From contig CM060846.1 of assembly GCA_030762175.1 (NCBI GenBank), positions 232,811,512-232,875,511 of the forward strand: a DNA stretch of 64,000 nt, written 5' to 3'. Numbering within the stretch: the stretch's first letter is position 1; each line of letters opens with the position of its first letter. The DNA is from Metallyticus violacea. Taxonomy: Eukaryota > Arthropoda > Insecta > Mantodea > Metallyticidae. Shown here in pieces: positions 57,640 through 64,000 of this stretch. The notes under the pieces were generated by a model. That model was not told the DNA's origin, ran no database searches, and worked only from the letters and a program-made list of their open reading frames with translations. The position numbers and the translations under genes are program-made.

Positions 57640-58205
57640 AACAACATTATTTTAAATAAGTTCATTTTCACATGTTTGTATATTACGTAAAGGCTATAAT
57701 GCTGAAGATAAAGTCACAAACATTTAATAGTAATAGCTATTTAGCTATATTAATTTAAGAAATTCATTTACATGTATTATTACGTAAGATAAAAGACTAT
57801 AATATTTTATTTGTAACTCAAAACATTCAATGATATTTTTTAATTATATTATTTAAATAAGTTCATTTGCATATGTTTTTATATTAGGTAAAGGATATAA
57901 TGCTCAAGATAAAGCCATGAACATTTAAAGGTAATAGCTATTTAGCTATATTAATTTAAGAAATCCATTTGCATATGTTACTACGTAAGATAAAGGTCAT
58001 AATATTTGATTAAAGTACCAAACATTCATTGATAATATGTTTTTAATCACATAAATTTAACAAATTCATTTGCATAAGTTTTAATGTTAGGTAATGGCTT
58101 TAATTTTCAATTCAAATGACAAATATTCATTAGCAATACATTTTAAATTGTATAAATCTAGTAAGCTCATTTGTATAGATTTCATGTATCAAATAAGGGC
58201 TATTA
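57640..58205. repeat. Tandem repeat of about 100-bp units
   Basis: Each unit contains a variant of AAGTTCATTTGCATATGTTT and a TACGTAAGATAAAGG-type segment. Unit marks fall near 57659, 57763, 57860, 57958, 58067 and 58162, so the spacing is 95-109. Alternate units are more alike (TAGCTATTTAGCTATATTAA at 57735 and 57937), suggesting a dimer of about 200 bp. It starts right after the LINE fragment. Confidence 0.8.
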
Positions 58206-58786
58206 CACTGTATGTCTTAATGTTTTTTTGTTTGTCTTTATGACAATATTTATAATAAAAAATATAACAATTCAAATGAACACATATATAGCTAAGAATA
58301 TGAAAAAATTAAAGCTACAGATAAGACAATTGTAATACTAAGTGAATCAACAAATGGCAGGCATTAATAATGTGTGGCAAGAATGGAATATGAGACAGAC
58401 AGTTTTATTGTAACTAAATAGAAATGAACAAATTTCATTCACTTAGTATACGTATATTGAAAATATAATGCATTATAACTTATAGTATTATTACAATACT
58501 ATTGTAATAAGTGACTGTTTCCATCTTAATATGCTTTGGATTCAGTCGAGAGAAATCGTGTTTTAAACTTCATTAGCAGAAATTGACATTTTTACTCCAG
58601 ATAAAGAAACAGCATTTTAACCTTACATAAAGGGAAATAGAATTAACATTTCGTGGAATAAATTACAAAATTATTTGTGGTAAAACAATAGAAATTACCA
58701 GTGTGAATTAATATTCATATACAGTTTTAGGGAGAGAAACATAAATTATAATACGTCTGTCTCGTATTCAGACTACATATAATTGC
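58206..58786. other. No gene recognised
   Basis: AT-rich sequence without domains. Confidence 0.45.
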
Positions 58787-58797
58787 ATCCTCACAGC

Positions 58798-59067
58798 TTG
58801 CCTCCTACACCCAAGATCGCGGGTTCGAACCCGGCCAGGATCGATGGATTTTTTTGGGGCATAAAAATCCTAAGTATGGCTTCCTTCGGAAGGGAAGTAA
58901 AGCCGTGAGTCCCGTGTCGTACATTTACGGCACGAAAAAGAACCTCAAGCCTGAAAGAGAGGCCTCTGAACAAAATTTGTCGGCCGTTTCACGCTCTGAG
59001 TTGAATGGGACGCTGATGACCTGAGATATTAAAGAGCGTCCATAAATAAAATAAATAAAAAAACAAA
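58798..59067 (+). mobile_element. tRNA-derived SINE, family 2, 5'-truncated, with target duplication
   Basis: Starts inside the tRNA-like head (CCCAAGATCGCGGGTTCGAA), continues with the full body and ends CGTCCATAAATAAAATAAAT. ATCCTCACAGC repeats at 58787-58797 and 59068-59078. Confidence 0.92.
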
Positions 59068-59633
59068 ATCCTCACAGCATATTCTAATTATAAAAAGTGT
59101 ACTGTTGTGCTAATACAAAACATTAATAACCTCCATACAGTTCTATCAGTGGTGATTTTGTTACACACCTTTTGCTCCAGAAGCATAAATTTGAAAAATC
59201 CAGCTACAGTAACGAACCCTGAACTAACTGAGCATATTGTAGTAGTGTTAGTCGTGTCCACTATGGCAGCATCAACGACGCCGGCGTCTCATAAATACCA
59301 TCACAAATTTGACCACTACAGTGTCGACATCTACATCAAGCTGACGTCGATTAATACCGTCATAAAATTTGGAGCCCAGCTTATTGGCAGATCGAAGCTG
59401 GAGGAAGCAGGCTGGAAAGAATCTACTGGAAATTACACGACAGCATGACACCGAAAGAGGACTGGACCATCTACGAAGTGGACATCATGGAAGAGGAGAG
59501 AATACAACCCAGGAGCAGATACATCATAGCATCCCTGAAGAAGAAGACATCATGGATAATCGACAAGAGGAATACCAATAACATTGGAAAAAGGTAACAA
59601 GCTTAATAAAAGGTACAGACAAATCAATATTAC

Positions 59634-59882
59634 ATTCATTTAAGAACTTTCGAAAAATAAAACATTTTTAAAAAATTCTGTTGGAACTCACACAGTGAAG
59701 CTTATTAAATGTAAATTATATCTAATCTGTCGCCTAACACACTCTTATGCTTCACTTACTTTTATATATGGTGGGACCGGTTTCGAAGAGATGGAGAGAA
59801 TGTCTCTTTGAAACCGGTCCCACTGTATTTAAAAGTATGTGAAGCATAAGAGTGTGCTAGATGACAGATTAGATATAATTTA
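59634..59882 (+). mobile_element. Foldback element FB3 (PLE-derived type)
   Basis: A 249-bp insertion in the Gypsy leader/gag region is flanked by CAATATTAC at 59625-59633 and 59883-59891. The lead GGAACTCACACAGTGAAGC is at 59683-59701. The arms 59710-59784 and 59810-59884 (75 bp, about 8 mismatches) close on GGGACCGGTTTC/GAAACCGGTCCC. The right arm is nearly the same as the PLE 3' end at 8057-8132, which ties this small element to a PLE parent. Confidence 0.88.
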
Positions 59883-60239
59883 CAATATTACTTTGTTTAT
59901 TGCACTAGGTTTAACTTAAAACAGGAGGTATAATTCATCATATTGAGAAACAAAAGAAAAATAGGGATGATAGAACAGGGAACAGCTTCTAGGACGTCAG
60001 AGAGGAATCAATGAACAGGGAGATGGAGGTAGCTAAGACAATAGGGAAAGCCCATGACAATTCTAAGGAGAAAAGGGGACAATTAGAGAAATCAAATGAG
60101 AAGTTACGTCAGAATGTAGAAAGATCAAATGTTGATTACATTTGAAATTAGATAAATCTAGTGCAGAATTAAATAAATGAAATAAAAATTGTGTCAGAAC
60201 TTAGAAAATAAATTAGACAAATCAAATGAGAAATTACAT

Positions 60240-61420
60240 CAGAATTTGAATACTCAATTAGTAAAGGAAAATGAGGAATTAAGTAAGAAGCTAGACAAAA
60301 AATTAAATGGTAGATTAGCACAGATGGAAAAATCTTAAAATGATAGATTAGAACAGAAGTTAGAAGGAATGAACAGATCTTTATACAAAATTAATGGAGG
60401 ATCATAACCAATGGGAAGGTGAAGTTAGCCAAATAATGAAACTAAGAAAGATTTTGAACAAGTTAAAGAAGATGTGTTACCGTACATCTAAATGTTCTGG
60501 GATGGAAGAACATATCAATCAGGAAGTAAGATCCGTTAAATTGATAGTACAAGCATTAGATAAAAAACCAGGAGCATTTAGATATGAAAATCTTAGAAAA
60601 GAAAGAAGTTACAAATAATAACACAGTAAATTTTAATGCTAATACAAATGGTAATAATAAGGAAAATACTGAGACACAAACATGTCCAGGTAATACAGTG
60701 GAACTGAAGAACCTCTGTTGAGTACCACGGACAGAGCATATATGCAGGGTAACATATTTAATGATAATATGTCTGTGCCAATGTTGAATGTAAATGATAG
60801 ATATGATTTTGATAGAAATATGCCATATTTTCGTCTATATGGGTACCAATATATGTCATGGCAGGATCAACTCATAAGCGAGATTGACACACCTGATTTT
60901 TGAGAAGAACATGGAGTTAATGCAAAAATATTTTACAAGAAATTGAACAATATTTCAGAATAAAACACATCTCAGATGACATGAAAAATACATTTTTTCG
61001 TAGAAATTTGAAAAGAAACGTCACAAATTGATATGGGGTTAACTACCTCTTACAGTCATTTTAAGATTCTTTTCTTAGCTTGTTATTGGAGTGCATCACA
61101 ACGTTTTATTAGAATGGACATCTCTAATAATAAATATGATCCCAGGTAAGCATGGTTGATTATTACTTGTCCTTAGGAAAGAAATGTAAGTTACATGAAC
61201 TGCCTTTGTCTGACTGTGAATTTATATCACTTATTACAAATCATTTCCCTGAGAACATCCATGATCATTTGATAATTGCAAAGTCTTATAATTTCATGGA
61301 CATGATAGAATTATTAGCAGCCTACATCTTACAAAAAAATCAATGTAAAGATTACCAATGAAGAGAAGTTACATACCAGAATAAGGATGAAAATTGTCTG
61401 TTACAAAGAGGAAATGGAAA
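60240..61420 (+). pseudogene. Gypsy gag remnants
   Basis: A Lys/Glu/Asn-rich coiled-coil-like stretch (60000-60620) is followed by scraps including PYFRLYGYQYMSWQDQLI (60810-60870) and SHFKILFLACYWSASQRFIR (61047-61110). The frame 61152-61358 is a helical gag segment (YYLSLGKKCKLHELPLSD and FPENIHDHLI). The order fits the capsid-like gag of insect Gypsy elements with a YWS-Q motif. Confidence 0.6.
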
Positions 61421-61923
61421 TTTGTGAGGTGGGGTCAGCATCTTGATGGAATGAAGAGAGTAGACAAACTAATGAGTCAAGTAGACCCCAAGTTAACTTT
61501 GTGAGGACACTGCGACGGAGAAATGACAACCAGAGGTATATCCAGAGGTCACAGCCATATCAATCTCATCCAGGATATGACGAATTCTTGGAATAATACC
61601 GACGAAACTACAATCAGAGGTACATCCAAAGAAAGCAATTCTACCTAGGAAAGACAAGTTTGTGAAAGAATGAAGGAGAAATGCTTGAACATGGCAACAA
61701 TGAGAGGCACATGAGAACATCACCAGGACATACAACTATAGGAGGGATTCACAGGAAAGAAATCAGAGTACCCAAGATAGTGACAACCAACAGCCAATAT
61801 CCTCTAACCAAAACGCTTCAATGGATTTAATACAAAATCATCTAACAATGGACAGACCACGGGAGTACCATCTCTACCAGGGTCGAGTAGGGGGGTAATT
61901 GAATCAGACGTAACTGACAAACC

Positions 61924-62289
61924 TTGGAGAGAATGTCAAAAGGGCCCACTAAATTTGATAAAGAAATTATGTCACAACACACGGATATGCAGGAGGAAAA
62001 TTACCACACTTCAAAGATTAAAATTAAAATAGAACATTTACAGGTATCTACACTTTTAGATACTAGAGCGTCACATAATATATGCAGCATGTATTTCTTT
62101 CAGAAGTTACAAGCAGATAAGATAAATATGTATTTACTTATTTGTGGTGTGTATTGCTCTGTGGCTATTGGGAAAAAGGAAGAGCATGTTAAATATCAAA
62201 TATTATTGAACGCACAAACTGATGTAAAATTGTTTGAATTAATGTTCTTGATAATTCCACAACTTACTGCAGATATCATTATTGGTTGA
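61924..62289 (+). pseudogene. Gypsy retropepsin
   Basis: The 121-codon open frame contains VSTLLDTRASHNI; the catalytic triad is Asp-Thr-Gly in active enzymes and Asp-Thr-Arg here. Its end, FLIIPQLTADIIIG, is the usual flap-side and C-terminal ILG motif. A stop follows where DYF would continue. It processes Gag-Pol in living elements; the Gly-to-Arg change should inactivate it. Confidence 0.8.
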
Positions 62290-62850
62290 GATTATTTTAT
62301 GCTGGAAAGGCAATAATTAATTTTGAAAGTAAAATGATACAAAAATAAGTAATGAATTAGCGATGATCGCATATGAACCATCGACTACAAAGATAGCTAC
62401 TACAATGAAGTAAAAATATCGTGTGAAGAACAAGATATCTGTGATGAGATTTTTTTTTCATAGAGAAAATTAACACAGGTGTAGTGAATGTAATAATAGG
62501 AGTAAGAAATGAGACAAATATGGAATCTATGGAAGATAAATCAATATTATGCAACCACGTAACGTTATGCAAAGATTACCAGGAACAATTTAACAAAATA
62601 ATAATAGGACATCACATTAACAGAGCCACAGTAGATATTAACTTTGCAATGAAAATTAGATGTAGAGAATGAATTATTGGATAAATTAAAAGAAAAGTTC
62701 AAGTCTGCGCATGGTGTTGAGGAAGAATAAAGGAACAAATTTGAACAAGTACCTCTTAAAAATTTTGAAGTGTTTTTAGACGCTCCAGGCAAATGTAATA
62801 ATTACATTCATTATTTTGAAGTAAGAGATCTAAGTCCATATAATCATAAG

Positions 62851-63205
62851 ACCACCTCCTTGGTCTAGTGGTTAGCATTGTTGACTGCGGACCGGGAGGC
62901 CCGGGTTCGATTGCCGATTGCTGGTACCTGTCTAGGGAATTTTTCTAAGTTAGGAAGGGAAGGTCTGGAACGGGGTCCACCCAGCCTTGTGAGGACAATT
63001 GGAAATTGTCTGATGGAGAGGTGGCTATCTTCGATCTAGTAAGCCGCGATATAGCAACCGGTGGGATGCGGTGTGCTAATCACATTCCCTCCCTGCAATA
63101 CTGCACTCTACCAATGATATCACATGATAGAGATAGAAGAGGCAGCAGTCATCATGGTAAGCAGAGGCCCAAATGGGGCTATGGAAAAACCAGGCTTAGA
63201 AGAAG
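62851..63205 (+). mobile_element. tRNA-derived SINE, family 3, inside Gypsy pol
   Basis: The head has box A TTGGTCTAGTGGTTAGCA and box B GGGTTCGATTGCC. The body has GGTCTGGAACGGGGTCCACC and AATTGGAAATTGTC. Flanks ATATAATCATAAG (62838-62850) and ATATAGTTATAAA (63206-63218) are an imperfect 13-bp target duplication. The RT frame resumes immediately after. Confidence 0.85.
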
Positions 63206-63755
63206 ATATAGTTATAAACCAAAGCCTATTCCCATTTCCATTTGCGATCAAGCTGACGTTATTAATTCAATGATGCATGATGAAATTATTCAGATTTCAG
63301 AATCATGTTATATTAACCCTTTCTGTTTGGTAAGGAAGAACAATGAACAATTGTGTATGATAATTGATGCAAGAAAATTAAATAATTATACAGTCTGCAG
63401 TATTTTTGCCATGAACAATTTGATAATTTACTGACTAAACTTACAAGTTCAAAATACTTTTTAAATTTAGATTTAATTTTATCCTTTTGGCAAATTGCAT
63501 TAGATAAAAGTTTGCCCATACACAGCTTTTATGCCTAAGGGAAGATGTTATCAATTTAAAAGATGTGCTTTTGGTTTATCTACTAGTAACTCAGCATTAA
63601 TAAGGGCATTTTATCAATTTTATAAAGATACAACAAAGGAGTATGCTGCACAATATATCAATGATTTTCTTGTATTCAGAGACAACATCGAAGAGCATAT
63701 AAAACATATTGATATTATACTAACAAAACTCTGTAAGGCTGGATAGACAAAAAAT
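63206..63755 (+). pseudogene. Gypsy reverse transcriptase
   Basis: KPKPIPI leads into DEIIQISESCYINPFCLV and LCMIIDARKLNNYT (frame to 63431), then a frameshift. KGRCYQFKRCAFGLSTSNSA follows, and the catalytic block QYINDF (YIDD expected) with EEHIKHIDIIL (frame 63531-63743). Later RT/RNase H sequence continues in broken frames to the edge (ASLRELLK at about 63955). Loss of the first Asp of the pair's partner and several shifts make it inactive. Confidence 0.85.
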
Positions 63756-64000
63756 TAGAAAAAGCTTCCATTTTTTAGAAGAGAAACAGAATTTTTTGCC
63801 TTTTATTATTTCAAAACAAGGTATAAGACCAAATCCAGAAAAGATAGAAGGAATTTTAAGCATAAATAAATCACAAGATATCTAACAACTGCCATGTTTT
63901 TTCAGCATATTGCAATATCAAGTGAGATTTCTAACAAATTATGCAAAGAAAGCTGCATCTTTGAGAGAACTACTAAAGGTAAATACAAAATGGCATTGGT

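Larger units (their letters stand above)
59260..64000 (+). mobile_element. Gypsy-type LTR retrotransposon, degraded, leaving the window
   Basis: Gag, retropepsin and RT can be followed on the plus strand to the right edge, with many stops and frameshifts. The 5' LTR was not delimited; GTGTCCACTATGG to TTTGGAGCCCAGC (59260-59382) may be leader and primer-site region. Two later insertions break it: foldback FB3 (59634-59882) and a SINE (62851-63205). Integrase and the 3' LTR must lie beyond 64000 if present. Confidence 0.8.

Noticed and set aside
62873..62922. tRNA-like sequence with GGTCTAGTGGTTAGC
   Set aside because: Head of a SINE inserted in Gypsy pol, framed by a target duplication.

Overview
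The window reads as AT-rich, intron- and transposon-dominated animal DNA, most likely from an insect with a large genome. This rests on insect-type transposon fossils (piggyBac, Jockey-like LINEs, DDE_3-family and DUF4817-type transposases), several tRNA-derived SINE families, and an unusually dense set of Penelope-like elements (PLEs). I cannot name the species; a polyneopteran insect (cockroach, termite or stick-insect type) is only a guess. No bacterial operon, CRISPR array, rRNA or genuine tRNA gene was seen.

One host gene is supported. The last three coding exons of a PIF1-family DNA helicase lie on the minus strand at 55391-55203, 46911-46766 and 36165-35947. They join in frame at canonical splice sites and end in a stop codon, with a possible poly(A) signal about 45 bases further on. 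The two introns (about 8.3 and 10.6 kb) are filled with transposon debris. The 5' part of the gene lies beyond the right edge.

Layout. 0-5 kb: an unidentified open frame at the left edge, a short duplicated sequence, a PLE end, a candidate acidic exon, two SINEs. 6-10 kb: a piggyBac fossil, a 25-bp-arm hairpin, a PLE end, and a DDE_3 transposase fossil split by a SINE. 12-13 kb: LINE reverse transcriptase (RT). 18-24 kb: a fossil of a DNC-GQNKN-type repeat protein, then three PLE copies in tandem. 24-27 kb: little recognisable. 27-34.6 kb: two LINE fossils, another DDE_3 fossil, and a Jockey-like LINE with both ORFs but an internal deletion. 36-55 kb (PIF1 introns): DUF4817-type and hAT transposase fossils, LINE pieces, PLEs, SINEs. 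56-58 kb: SINE, hAT and LINE pieces and a roughly 100-bp tandem repeat. 59-64 kb: a Gypsy-type LTR element (gag, protease, RT) interrupted by a foldback element and a SINE.

The most interesting signal is a PLE-related family. One nearly whole insertion (52083-54604) has a 13-bp perfect target duplication, a lead motif of the type GGAA-n-CACAGTGAA, and inverted arms of about 0.6 kb that flank an RT. Three short insertions (206-259 bp, at 40.4, 45.7 and 59.6 kb) have the same plan in miniature: 9-12 bp target duplications, the same lead motif, and a near-perfect inverted repeat whose tip carries a hammerhead-ribozyme-like core (CUGAAGA ... GAAAC-CGGU). They look like non-autonomous foldback derivatives mobilised by PLEs.
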